This document shows, piece by piece, positions 1 through 6,720 of a DNA stretch of 8,908 nt. The translations under genes and the position numbers were made by a program. The stretch's first letter is position 1. Each line of letters opens with the position of its first letter. Origin of the DNA: Flavobacteriales bacterium UBA4011 (lineage in GTDB: Bacteria > Bacteroidota > Bacteroidia > Flavobacteriales_D > Crocinitomicaceae); assembly GCA_002384725.1 (NCBI GenBank), contig DGBF01000092.1, positions 5,652-14,559 on the forward strand. Direction: 5' to 3'. Below the pieces are notes generated by a model. The model saw only the letters and a list, made by a program, of their open reading frames with translations. It made no database searches and was not told where the DNA came from.

Positions 1-1596
1 TACGACTGACCCCCCAATATTCCACGACATTTCAGGTTTGATTTCTACCGGCGCAGTCCATGTTCGTCCCGTTGCCAATAGCGATAAATTATCAATAATA
101 TAATTCGGAACGCGCCATCCTCGACCTGCGGTAAAACGCAAATCCGTCCATTCGGTTAAGGTATATTTGGTATGCATTCTTGGCGAAAACATGGCTCCAA
201 AAAGGTTGTGATAATCGAGTCTGGCACCTAGCACATTCACCAACCGAAGACCCGTATAGGTATATTCGGCAAACACACCAGGGATAATTTCTTCCCGGTC
301 ATCATTCAAAGAATCCATTTGTTGCGTGAAATTGGCATACACACCACTGATTCCAATACGCGTTTTATGAATGGTAGATCCAATTATATCGTCGTATATC
401 GCATTAATGTATCCTCTTCTTTCAATACCCGTAAATTGTCTACTGCCAAAAACAGCATCTGTTTCCTGGTATTTCGCATTGTACAAAACACCAATGGAAC
501 GATACGGTTTATTTTTAAATAAGAATCCCGTTTTACCATAAATATCTCCATGCTGAGTTCTATTAAAAACGCCATATCGGTTAAGTTCGCTAGGATTATC
601 TCCTTTTTCATAGGATAGTTGACCGCCGATCTTTTCGTCAATATAACCATTGAAGCCAAATTGGGTTTCAAATCGAGGACCATGATACGCCCATCGATTC
701 AAAACAGCAGCATTGTATCCAGTCGGAAGATCCTTAAAATCGTCCGAATTTTTGTCAATTTTTCCTTGTGTTGTGGAACCATGAGCAAAGATTCCCGTGG
801 ACCAACGTTTGTTTTTACTGATCTTTCGTCCTCCATGAACATTAAGCTCTCCCCTTCCGAAAATATTTCCGTATCCATTTACGAAAAGCTCCTCCATTTC
901 ATCTGGTTTGTTGATTTCTATATTGATCAAGCCGGCCATAGATTCGTAGCCATTCACAACGGTTCCTGTACCTTTCGTAATTTGAATAGAATTGACCCAT
1001 GTTCCAGGAATACTATTTAATCCAAAGGCACTTTCCAATCCACGCAAATAAGGAATATTCTCCATTTGAATTTGCGTATAAATACCCGCCAAGCCCATCA
1101 TTTGGATTTGTTTGGCTCCAGAGACAGCATCCGTTATACTCACGTCAACAGAGGCATTTGTCTCGAACGATTCAGACAAATTACAACATGCTGCTTTCTT
1201 TAATTCATCGGATGAAATTTCCTCTGTTAACAAGGTTTTCAGTTTGGAAATACTTTTGGAACCTTTCTTAAAAGATACGATCACCTCAGGTAAAAGCAAA
1301 TCTGAATAAAGGGTAATTGTATAATTGGAAAATCGATCGTCTTTTGTCAAGATTAAGGTATCTGAACGATGATTTCTTGCTTGAATTACCATCGTGTCTG
1401 GCAACTCTTTTGGAAGGACAAATTCGAACTTGCCGTCTTCATCTGTCCGTATTTTAATTTGGCTACGCAGCAAAACAACGCTTGCTCCGTAAATGGCATT
1501 AGTTTTTGTTGTATCACTTCCGTAGACAGTTCCACGAACTTGTGATTGCCCATATAAAGACAACAAAAAAACGCCAAAAAATAATATAAATTTCAT
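1..1596 (-). CDS. TonB-dependent outer-membrane receptor, C-terminus beyond window
   Basis: The frame is open from the ATG at 1596 to the window edge: 532 residues with no stop, so the C-terminal part of the barrel is missing. Residues 1-19 are a signal peptide (Lys, a run of Phe/Leu/Val, then a GQSQ end). Residues 20 to about 105 look like a CarboxypepD_reg-like beta-sandwich (RGTVYG, GASV, DEDGKFEF), the usual N-terminal extension of Bacteroidota receptors. The plug follows at about 125-230, with IPGTWVNSIQITKGTGTV and NGYESMAGLINIEI. After it come alternating barrel strands rich in Gly and aromatic residues. A Cys pair (AACCNLSESF, 137-138) stands at the start of the plug. Such receptors use TonB/ExbBD energy to import a ligand across the outer membrane. 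The ligand is not visible here. The Cys/His-rich protein encoded just upstream makes a metal plausible (inference). No TAnnTTTG box precedes this gene, so it is probably co-transcribed with that upstream gene. Confidence 0.93.
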   Translation of the reverse strand, partial: MKFILFFGVFLLSLYGQSQVRGTVYGSDTTKTNAIYGASVVLLRSQIKIRTDEDGKFEFVLPKELPDTMVIQARNHRSDTLILTKDDRFSNYTITLYSDLLLPEVIVSFKKGSKSISKLKTLLTEEISSDELKKAACCNLSESFETNASVDVSITDAVSGAKQIQMMGLAGIYTQIQMENIPYLRGLESAFGLNSIPGTWVNSIQITKGTGTVVNGYESMAGLINIEINKPDEMEELFVNGYGNIFGRGELNVHGGRKISKNKRWSTGIFAHGSTTQGKIDKNSDDFKDLPTGYNAAVLNRWAYHGPRFETQFGFNGYIDEKIGGQLSYEKGDNPSELNRYGVFNRTQHGDIYGKTGFLFKNKPYRSIGVLYNAKYQETDAVFGSRQFTGIERRGYINAIYDDIIGSTIHKTRIGISGVYANFTQQMDSLNDDREEIIPGVFAEYTYTGLRLVNVLGARLDYHNLFGAMFSPRMHTKYTLTEWTDLRFTAGRGWRVPNYIIDNLSLLATGRTWTAPVEIKPEMSWNIGGSVV

Positions 1597-1610
1597 GTAT
1601 AAAGAATTAA

Positions 1611-1642
1611 TAAAGTGAACAATTAAATGATGTTACACTTTA
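1611..1642 (-). promoter_or_regulatory. Intercistronic stem-loop before the TonB receptor gene
   Basis: TAAAGTG at 1611-1617 is matched by CACTTTA at 1636-1642. The pairing extends by three more pairs (AAC/GTT) past a one-base bulge, around a loop of about 11 bases. It lies three bases after the stop codon of the upstream gene and 14 bases before the receptor ATG, and is followed on the mRNA by a U-rich stretch. The stem is AU-rich and weak for a terminator. It could be an attenuator, a processing or stabilising element that sets different levels of the two proteins, or chance. Confidence 0.35.
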
Positions 1643-1645
1643 CTT

Positions 1646-2068
1646 CTATATTCTGAATACCTGATGTTGAATGAGAATTTGTCTTCCCGTCCGAAGAGGC
1701 GGAGGATTGACATAATTACTTGGCGTAACTTCGTTGGAAGCCACGGTAAAATCTAAATCCAAAGATTGGATATCTAAACCTTTTTCTGGGGAAAAAGAAA
1801 AGAGCTGACTGCTCTCGAAATTTTCAAATTCTACTTGAAAAAAGTCAATTTGATCGGAGCAACAATCACTTTCGTCGATGTGAACTTCTGCTGAATAGCA
1901 TGCATCGAACCCCTCATGTTCATCCTCACACATATTCGATTGAGGAATAATGAAGCTCTGTTCTACCCCATCATCATGACAGAAATGTGTGAACACACCA
2001 ACACCCACACTTCCAGCGAATGTAAACACCGCAAGAATAAAACTGAGTATTTGTGTTATTCTTTTCAC
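1646..2068 (-). CDS. HYC_CC_PP family exported Cys/His protein
   Basis: This encodes 140 residues and starts at a GTG. No ATG exists in frame until residue 46, well past the signal sequence. Residues 1 to about 25 form a signal peptide or N-terminal membrane segment (MKRITQ then a Leu/Phe/Ala/Val run). The rest shows the three landmarks that name the family: HFC at 28-30 (here Phe in place of Tyr), a CC pair at 69-70, and PPP at 122-124 followed by the conserved end LRTGRQILIQHQVFRI. Further Cys at 47 and 57 and His at 31, 51 and 63, with many acidic residues, would suit metal binding. The molecular function of the family is unknown. From memory these proteins often sit beside TonB-dependent receptors and heavy-metal-associated domain proteins, and here the receptor gene follows directly. 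I infer a periplasmic or membrane-anchored accessory in metal handling. The family call rests on motifs only. Confidence 0.82.
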   Translation of the reverse strand: MKRITQILSFILAVFTFAGSVGVGVFTHFCHDDGVEQSFIIPQSNMCEDEHEGFDACYSAEVHIDESDCCSDQIDFFQVEFENFESSQLFSFSPEKGLDIQSLDLDFTVASNEVTPSNYVNPPPLRTGRQILIQHQVFRI

Positions 2069-2072
2069 GATG

Positions 2073-2080
2073 CAAAGATA
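2073..2080 (-). promoter_or_regulatory. Bacteroidota -7 box for the HYC_CC_PP/TonB operon
   Basis: On the minus strand this reads TATCTTTG, an exact TAnnTTTG. It ends only four bases before the GTG start, so transcription would begin at or next to the start codon. No clear -33 TTG element is seen upstream, which lowers confidence. Confidence 0.5.
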
Positions 2081-2101
2081 GGCGAAAATATTTATGTTTT
2101 G

Positions 2102-2206
2102 TTATTTGTGTGTTAAAGGGCTTGGAATGCTAACGTATTGTCGTTCTTCTACTTCACCAAAGCCAAAAACACAGCGTAACACTTCCAAAAAGAAAACCTT
2201 AATTCC
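2102..2206 (-). other. Gap after aspS with a coding-like in-frame stretch
   Basis: Directly after the aspS stop codon the same frame stays open for 34 codons until a TAA at 2102-2104. The predicted peptide has natural-looking composition (it contains GFGEVEERQYVSIPSP) but no ATG; a TTG is available early in it. It could be a tiny gene, a gene remnant, a dispersed intergenic repeat or chance. No hairpin terminator for aspS is visible here. Confidence 0.2.
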
Positions 2207-3955
2207 TTAATGTTTCAAAACCAACCCCAACTCATCCAACTGCCCTTTGTCCAAAGGCGAAGGTGCATCGATCATCACATCGCGACCTGAATTGTTTTTC
2301 GGGAATGCTATATAATCACGGATAGATTCTGACCCACCCATCGTTGCAACCAATCGATCTAACCCGAAAGCCAAACCTCCGTGTGGTGGTGCTCCGTATT
2401 CAAACGCGTTCATCAAGAAACCAAATTGAGCTTGCGCTTCTTCTTTAGTGAATCCTAATAAATCAAACATTCTGGACTGCAAAGCACGGTCGTGGATGCG
2501 GATGGAACCTCCGCCCAACTCTACTCCATTCATGGCTAAATCGTAGGCATTTGCTCTTACTTTTCCGGGTTCTGTGTCAATTAAGGCCAAATCTTCTGGT
2601 TTCGGAGAAGTGAACGGGTGGTGCATGGCATGGTAACGATTACTTTCTTCATCCCATTCCAAAAGTGGAAAATCGTATACCCAAAGTGGTTTGAATTCAT
2701 TCGGATTTCTCAACCCCAATTCGTTCCCCATGTGCAAACGCAATTCGTTCAATTGTTTTCTTGTCTTCTCTAGTTCGCCACTCAAAACCAAAATCAAATC
2801 ACCGGGTTGTGCATTGGCGGCTTTCGCCCATTCAGCCAAATCTTCTTGTGTAAAAAACTTATCGACAGACGATTTGAAAGTTCCATCATCGTTGCATTTC
2901 ACATACACCATTCCATTGGCCCCAATTTGCGGACGACGCACCCAATCAATAATTGCATCGATCTGTTTTCTCGAATAAGGCGCTGCTCCAGGAGCACAAA
3001 CAGAAATTACGGCTTCGCTATCGTCAAATATTTTAAATCCTTTGTTTTGGGTCAATGTGGTCAAGTCAACGAATTCCATCCCAAAACGGATGTCTGGCTT
3101 ATCTGAACCGTATTTTTCCATTGCCTCAGAGTACGCCATTCTAAGAAAATCTCCATCAAACTCATAATTACGAACCGTTTTGAAAAGGTGTTTTACCAAT
3201 CCTTCAAACATATTCAAAATATCTTCTTGGTCCACAAATGCCATTTCACAGTCAATTTGTGTAAACTCGGGCTGACGATCGGCACGTAAATCTTCATCGC
3301 GGAAACATTTCACGATTTGGTAGTAACGGTCGAAACCACTTACCATCAATAATTGCTTAAAAGTCTGAGGCGATTGGGGCAAAGCATAAAATTCACCTTC
3401 GTTCATACGACTTGGCACAACAAAATCGCGCGCTCCTTCCGGTGTCGATTTAATCAAATAAGGTGTTTCTACATCCCAAAATCCTTCGCCGTCAAGATAA
3501 ACTCGCGTTTGCAAAGCGACTTTATTTCTGAGCATCAACTTGTTTTGTACGGGTTTTCTTCTCAAGTCCAAATAACGGTATTGCGCTCTCAATTCTTCAC
3601 CCCCGTCCGTATCATCTTCGATCGTAAAAGGAGGTGTTTTTGCGGCATTTAAAATTTTCAATTCAGTCACGAGGATCTCGATTTCACCTGTCGGAATGTT
3701 TTTATTTTTCGAAGAACGTTCAATCACTTTCCCAGTAGCTTGAACCACAAATTCGCGTCCCAATTTACTTGCAACTTCCGTTAATTCAGGTTTGTCATCC
3801 AAATTAAACGCCAATTGCGTAATTCCATATCGATCGCGAAGATCCACGAAAGTCATACCTCCAAGGTCTCTCGATTTTTGTACCCAACCGGATAACGTTA
3901 CTTCTGTATTGATATCGGTATGGCGCAATTCGCCGCAAGTGTGTGTTCGAAACAT
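2207..3955 (-). CDS. aspS: Aspartate--tRNA ligase (AspRS), bacterial type
   Basis: Class II aminoacyl-tRNA synthetase that charges tRNA-Asp with aspartate using ATP in the cytoplasm; 582 residues, normal for the bacterial form. Order seen: N-terminal OB-fold anticodon-binding domain (1 to about 105, opening [11 protein letters not shown], with GWV..SRDLGG and FVDLRDRYG); motif 1 region near 150-170; QSPQ at 194-197; motif 2 [16 protein letters not shown] at 218-233; the bacterial GAD insertion at about 302-412; motif 3 GLAFGLDR at 527-534; and the C-terminal tail [11 protein letters not shown]. The start is the ATG at 3955. An in-frame TTG eight codons upstream lies inside the promoter's -7 box and so cannot be on the transcript, while MxRTHxCG is how the family normally begins. 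The gene appears to be transcribed alone from its own promoter. Whether it charges only tRNA-Asp cannot be judged from motifs. Confidence 0.98.
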   Translation of the reverse strand: MFRTHTCGELRHTDINTEVTLSGWVQKSRDLGGMTFVDLRDRYGITQLAFNLDDKPELTEVASKLGREFVVQATGKVIERSSKNKNIPTGEIEILVTELKILNAAKTPPFTIEDDTDGGEELRAQYRYLDLRRKPVQNKLMLRNKVALQTRVYLDGEGFWDVETPYLIKSTPEGARDFVVPSRMNEGEFYALPQSPQTFKQLLMVSGFDRYYQIVKCFRDEDLRADRQPEFTQIDCEMAFVDQEDILNMFEGLVKHLFKTVRNYEFDGDFLRMAYSEAMEKYGSDKPDIRFGMEFVDLTTLTQNKGFKIFDDSEAVISVCAPGAAPYSRKQIDAIIDWVRRPQIGANGMVYVKCNDDGTFKSSVDKFFTQEDLAEWAKAANAQPGDLILVLSGELEKTRKQLNELRLHMGNELGLRNPNEFKPLWVYDFPLLEWDEESNRYHAMHHPFTSPKPEDLALIDTEPGKVRANAYDLAMNGVELGGGSIRIHDRALQSRMFDLLGFTKEEAQAQFGFLMNAFEYGAPPHGGLAFGLDRLVATMGGSESIRDYIAFPKNNSGRDVMIDAPSPLDKGQLDELGLVLKH

Positions 3956-3976
3956 GCTTTTACTTATTTTTCCGTG

Positions 3977-3984
3977 CAAAAGTA
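3977..3984 (-). promoter_or_regulatory. Bacteroidota -7 box of aspS
   Basis: The minus strand reads TACTTTTG, an exact TAnnTTTG, 21 bases before the aspS ATG. This gives a short leader of about 15-18 bases. Its last three bases form the TTG that could be mistaken for a start codon. A 10-base perfect palindrome, CTAAATTTAG (3998-4007), lies 13 bases upstream of the box. It might be an operator but could be chance. Confidence 0.6.
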
Positions 3985-4027
3985 AGGAAATTAGATGCTA
4001 AATTTAGGTTAACGGCCTTGTTTCATC

Positions 4028-4276
4028 TTGATATTTACGAAAAAAGACCTTATATTCAATGTTCTTGCAAACTCAAAAACTAGCTGGGAAGGCACAACAA
4101 ACAATGCAGTAATGGAAGCTTCAAAAACAATCAAAGATATTTCCTCCGTGTATGCTCAAGAAATGAGCACTACGGTAAAAGATGGAAAAGTAGCTGAGTG
4201 CCACGTCGGCAGCAAGGGCGAAGTCGAAGGCAATACTTACGAACTGCTAAAACACTTTAATGGTCATTGTAGTTGA
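4028..4276 (+). pseudogene. Dodecin-like reading frame, probably decayed
   Basis: Dodecins are small (about 65-70 residue) flavin-binding proteins that form hollow 12-mers. The middle of this frame matches the family: VLANSKTSWEGTTNNAVMEASKTIKDISSVY, then STTVKDGKVAE. Several things suggest decay. There is no ATG: the frame must begin at TTG 4028 or within the domain. The first strand, normally like VxKVIEV, reads KKDLIFNV. The Gln of the usual VKEQSA segment, a flavin contact in characterised dodecins, is Met (QEMS). The last strand, normally EYRVNxKxxFEVE, is altered to ECHVGSKGEVEG, with Tyr and Arg lost and about two residues missing. The frame then runs on through about 15 unrelated codons into the end of the convergent gene. 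No promoter box is seen. It could still be a divergent working protein started at TTG. Confidence 0.65.
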
Positions 4277-4675
4277 TCCATCGTGATAAAAACTAGCAGA
4301 TTCGAAGGACGGCGCAGAAAATGTTGCTCTAGCATCGTTGCTAAAGCCGTACAGTTCAATCGGATATCCGACCCAGTTTTTATCTAGCTTTTCGTTCGTA
4401 TTGGTATCGTGCATAACACCAATGGCGTATGTTCCCTTTGGAATATTGTGAATTTTAATACTGGCCTTTTTGTTCTCCACATCAATCAAATACCCTTTGT
4501 ACTGCTTGCCTTGTAAAGGAAACGAAGCGGCGTTTTTAAATAAACCAAGTCTAATTTGTCCTTTATCTTCATGAATACCTGAAATGGTAACGGAAATATA
4601 ATTGTCGGTTTTTGATGTTAAAATCGTATTTGGCTGGAAAATCCAAAAAATAAATATGTATAAGAATAATTGCAT
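4247..4675 (-). CDS. DUF2141 domain protein, exported
   Basis: 142 residues. Residues 1 to about 20 form a short hydrophobic signal sequence (LFLYIFIFWIF). The remainder matches the DUF2141 (PF09912) pattern: ISVTISGIHEDKGQIRLGLF near 27-46, GTYAIGVMHDTNTNEKLD at 81-98, GYPIELYGFSN at 103-113, APSFESASF at 121-129, and a final strand TMTIKVF. The family is a small secreted beta-rich protein of unknown function, common in Bacteroidota and Proteobacteria. The HDxNxNxxxD motif resembles a calcium-type loop (inference). The gene starts 24 bases after a small membrane-protein gene and is probably co-transcribed with it. Its 3' end overlaps the dodecin-like frame on the other strand by 30 bases. 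Confidence 0.88.
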   Translation of the reverse strand: MQLFLYIFIFWIFQPNTILTSKTDNYISVTISGIHEDKGQIRLGLFKNAASFPLQGKQYKGYLIDVENKKASIKIHNIPKGTYAIGVMHDTNTNEKLDKNWVGYPIELYGFSNDARATFSAPSFESASFYHDGSTTMTIKVF

Positions 4676-4699
4676 GGAGAGGAGAACGTTTAAATGTGT

Positions 4700-4918
4700 C
4701 TATTGTTCAATAGTGACATTTTCTATTTCAGTATCGTTAGTGTTTTCTGTTTTTACTTTGCTTTTAATCTGATCCGGTTTTTGCGAATTCGTGCGATTTT
4801 GATACCAGAACCACAAAGATAAAAGAATGATGATGTATAGTCCAAATTTAATAATGTACTTCCCTTTTATTTTTTTCAATTGAAAACGCGAAATATCAAT
4901 TGGTGGTTTATCATCCAT
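4700..4918 (-). CDS. Small single-pass membrane protein, unknown function
   Basis: 72 residues that I do not recognise as a named family. The N-terminus (1-20) is hydrophilic and basic (DISRFQLKKIKGK). One membrane segment spans about 22-40 (IIKFGLYIIILLSLWFWY). The C-terminal tail of about 30 residues is charged, rich in Lys, Asn, Thr and Glu, and probably disordered. Basic residues before the segment suggest the N-terminus stays in the cytoplasm. The gene starts 39 bases from the divergent galE start, has its own near-consensus -7 box and lies 24 bases before the DUF2141 gene, so the two form a likely operon. The ORF is credible because of this context and its clean membrane topology. Confidence 0.7.
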   Translation of the reverse strand: MDDKPPIDISRFQLKKIKGKYIIKFGLYIIILLSLWFWYQNRTNSQKPDQIKSKVKTENTNDTEIENVTIEQ

Positions 4919-4923
4919 AGCTG

Positions 4924-4931
4924 CAAATTAA
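4924..4931 (-). promoter_or_regulatory. Near-consensus -7 box for the small membrane protein
   Basis: The minus strand reads TTAATTTG, one mismatch from TAnnTTTG, ending five bases before the ATG at 4918. It lies back to back with the galE box 11 bases away, so the two polymerases would compete for the same 39-base gap. Confidence 0.35.
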
Positions 4932-4942
4932 AGCAATTATTT

Positions 4943-4950
4943 TACCTTTG
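4943..4950 (+). promoter_or_regulatory. Bacteroidota -7 box of the galE operon
   Basis: TACCTTTG, an exact TAnnTTTG, ends seven bases before the galE ATG, so the leader would be only a few bases. No good -33 TTG is present at the usual distance. Confidence 0.5.
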
Positions 4951-4957
4951 AAAACGA

Positions 4958-5980
4958 ATGGAAGACAAAAAAAACATTCTCGTAACTGGAGGAGCTGGAT
5001 ATATTGGTTCACATACTGTACTCGCATTGCTTCAGCATGGTTTCAACCCAGTTATTGTAGACGATTTTCGAAACGCTGATTCTTCCGTAATCGAAAGATT
5101 GAAGGAGATTTCGGGAACCAATATTCAATTCTCAGCAGTTGATTGTTGCGATATAAATGTGTTGAGAAAAATATTCGAGCAGCAATCTATTTATGGAATT
5201 ATACATTTCGCTGCTTACAAAGCTGTAGGTGAAAGCGTTGAAAAACCATTAATGTACTACCAAAACAATCTGGTTAGCTTGATGAATGTGTTGCAGCTGG
5301 CAGCTGAGAAAAATGTTAAGAATATCGTCTTTTCCTCATCTTGCACAGTTTATGGCGAACCTGAAGACACGAGCGAAGTGGACGAAAATACACCACTCCA
5401 AATTCCATCTTCGCCATACGGACAAACGAAATTCATGAGTGAGCAGATATTGAAGGATTTTCAATTGGCCAACTCGTCACACAAAATTTTCGCTCTGCGC
5501 TACTTCAATCCTGTAGGCGCGCACAGTTCAGCTATAATTGGAGAGTTCCCCATCGGAATTCCGAATAATTTAGTTCCCTTTATTACCCAAACTGCCGCTG
5601 GAATTCAGGAACAGTTAACCGTTTTTGGTAACGACTACCCTACCGAAGATGGCACCTGTATTCGAGATTTTATTCATGTGGAAGATTTGGGCGACGCGCA
5701 CGTAGCAGCAATAACAAAAGCAATTGCCAGTGAAGGATTTTTCGATGCCGTTAATTTGGGCACTGGAAAAGGGACAAGTGTTCACGAGTTAATAACTATT
5801 TTCGAAAAAGTTTCAGGAAAAAAATTAAACTATACCTTTGGTAATAGACGTCCAGGTGATATCGTTTCGATTTATGCGAACGCGCAAAAAGCAAAACAAA
5901 TTTTGAAATGGGAGTCCAAAAAAACAATAGAAGAAGCCATGTTATCCGCCTGGAAATGGCAACAAACCTTATTGAAATGA
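4958..5980 (+). CDS. galE: UDP-glucose 4-epimerase
   Basis: Interconverts UDP-glucose and UDP-galactose with bound NAD in the cytoplasm, serving the Leloir pathway and supplying sugars for polysaccharide or lipopolysaccharide. The 340-residue length is normal. It is an extended short-chain dehydrogenase: NAD-binding TGGAGYIGS at 10-18, VDDF at 34-37, HFAAYKAVGES at 83-93, SSSCTVYG at 126-133 with the catalytic Ser (128), catalytic YGQTK (Tyr154, Lys158), RYFNPVGAH near 187, and RDFIHVEDL in the C-terminal sugar-binding part. The RYFNPVGAH and YPTEDGTCIRDFIHV pattern is typical of GalE rather than of other nucleotide-sugar epimerases. It is the first gene of an overlapping operon: its TGA shares ATGA with the next gene's start, so the following outer-membrane protein is probably translated by coupling. 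Confidence 0.96.
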   Translation: MEDKKNILVTGGAGYIGSHTVLALLQHGFNPVIVDDFRNADSSVIERLKEISGTNIQFSAVDCCDINVLRKIFEQQSIYGIIHFAAYKAVGESVEKPLMYYQNNLVSLMNVLQLAAEKNVKNIVFSSSCTVYGEPEDTSEVDENTPLQIPSSPYGQTKFMSEQILKDFQLANSSHKIFALRYFNPVGAHSSAIIGEFPIGIPNNLVPFITQTAAGIQEQLTVFGNDYPTEDGTCIRDFIHVEDLGDAHVAAITKAIASEGFFDAVNLGTGKGTSVHELITIFEKVSGKKLNYTFGNRRPGDIVSIYANAQKAKQILKWESKKTIEEAMLSAWKWQQTLLK

Positions 5981-6720
5981 CAATTAAATCACTCCTTCTT
6001 ATTGTATCATCGCTCGTTTTGTCCAATTCTACTTTTGGTCAATACGACAGCAAAGGCGAAGATGAAGCTTCTCGTTTTCAGCCGGGATTCATGTGGTATT
6101 ACCACGGAATAGGTCAGGCAAAGGACAAACGAATGCGAAAATACGATCGTCTTGTTTTTGACATCACGCACAATGATTGGACTGGCGATTTGAACCCTTT
6201 TGAAGTAAAACCTACATCAATCGGGTTTGGTACGAATTTAATTTTCGATGTTCCTTTAACGGATGGAAATACCGTTTCTTTCGGTTGGGGAATCAACCAT
6301 CATTGGACTCATATTCGACACGACGAAACATTTTTTCATAATATCACTGAAAAATCAACTGAATATAGCAACTCACAGGTGGAGGGCAGAACATCTTTAA
6401 ATTTTCACCAACTTTTTATTCCTTTAGAATTAAGGTTTCACAAAGAGGCCTGGAAACATTTCAAAGTACATATTGGCGGGAAAATCGGATATCAATTTGC
6501 CTTCAATGAATCAACTCGCTTGTCGAATCCAGACGGTAAAACAATTATTAAAGATTACAATTTTCAAGATAAAAATCCGCTACAATATTCAACTCATATT
6601 CGCTTAGGCCTCAGGAATTATGCACTTTTTAGTGAATATAACTTCTCAAACCTCTTTACAAATTCCGAGAGCACCCAATTGAATGTATTACGACTGGGCA
6701 TCAGCATTTCTCTTTATTAA
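5977..6720 (+). CDS. PorT-like outer-membrane beta-barrel protein
   Basis: 247 residues. The start is the ATG at 5977 inside the ATGA overlap with galE. It gives an immediate signal peptide (MTIKSLLLIVSSLVLSNSTFG, cut before Gln22), whereas an earlier ATG at 5908 would place 23 polar residues from antisense-free galE coding sequence in front of it. The mature part carries alternating, aromatic-rich strands (SIGFGTNLIFDVPL, VSFGWGINHHW, FIPLELRFH, VHIGGKIGYQFAF, HIRLGLRNYALFSEYNF) and ends in an aromatic residue (ISISLY), as outer-membrane barrels do. This matches the beta-barrel group around PF13568 in Bacteroidota. Its PGFMWYYHGIG and KYDRLVFDITHNDW segment looks like a conserved family signature. 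Substrate and role are unknown. It overlaps the next gene by one base (TAATG). Confidence 0.85.
   Translation: MTIKSLLLIVSSLVLSNSTFGQYDSKGEDEASRFQPGFMWYYHGIGQAKDKRMRKYDRLVFDITHNDWTGDLNPFEVKPTSIGFGTNLIFDVPLTDGNTVSFGWGINHHWTHIRHDETFFHNITEKSTEYSNSQVEGRTSLNFHQLFIPLELRFHKEAWKHFKVHIGGKIGYQFAFNESTRLSNPDGKTIIKDYNFQDKNPLQYSTHIRLGLRNYALFSEYNFSNLFTNSESTQLNVLRLGISISLY

Noticed and set aside
384..1309. Several open frames on both strands within the receptor gene
   Set aside because: They are shadows of the receptor frame, which is open for 532 codons with clear signal peptide, plug and barrel features. Their predicted peptides show no domain pattern.
1916..2116. Plus-strand open frame opposite the HYC_CC_PP gene
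   Set aside because: It is antisense to a recognisable family protein, it crosses that gene's promoter box, and its product has no pattern.
2173..2210. Possible terminator after aspS
   Set aside because: The repeated CCTTAA words near the stop are direct, not inverted, repeats and no stable stem with a T-run is visible.
2691..4001. Plus-strand open frames opposite aspS
   Set aside because: All are antisense to a complete AspRS with every class II motif in place, with low-complexity composition typical of reverse-strand translation.
5796..6026. Minus-strand open frame across the galE/barrel junction
   Set aside because: It is antisense to two well-supported coupled genes, and the basic, hydrophobic peptide is a by-product of AT-rich coding DNA.
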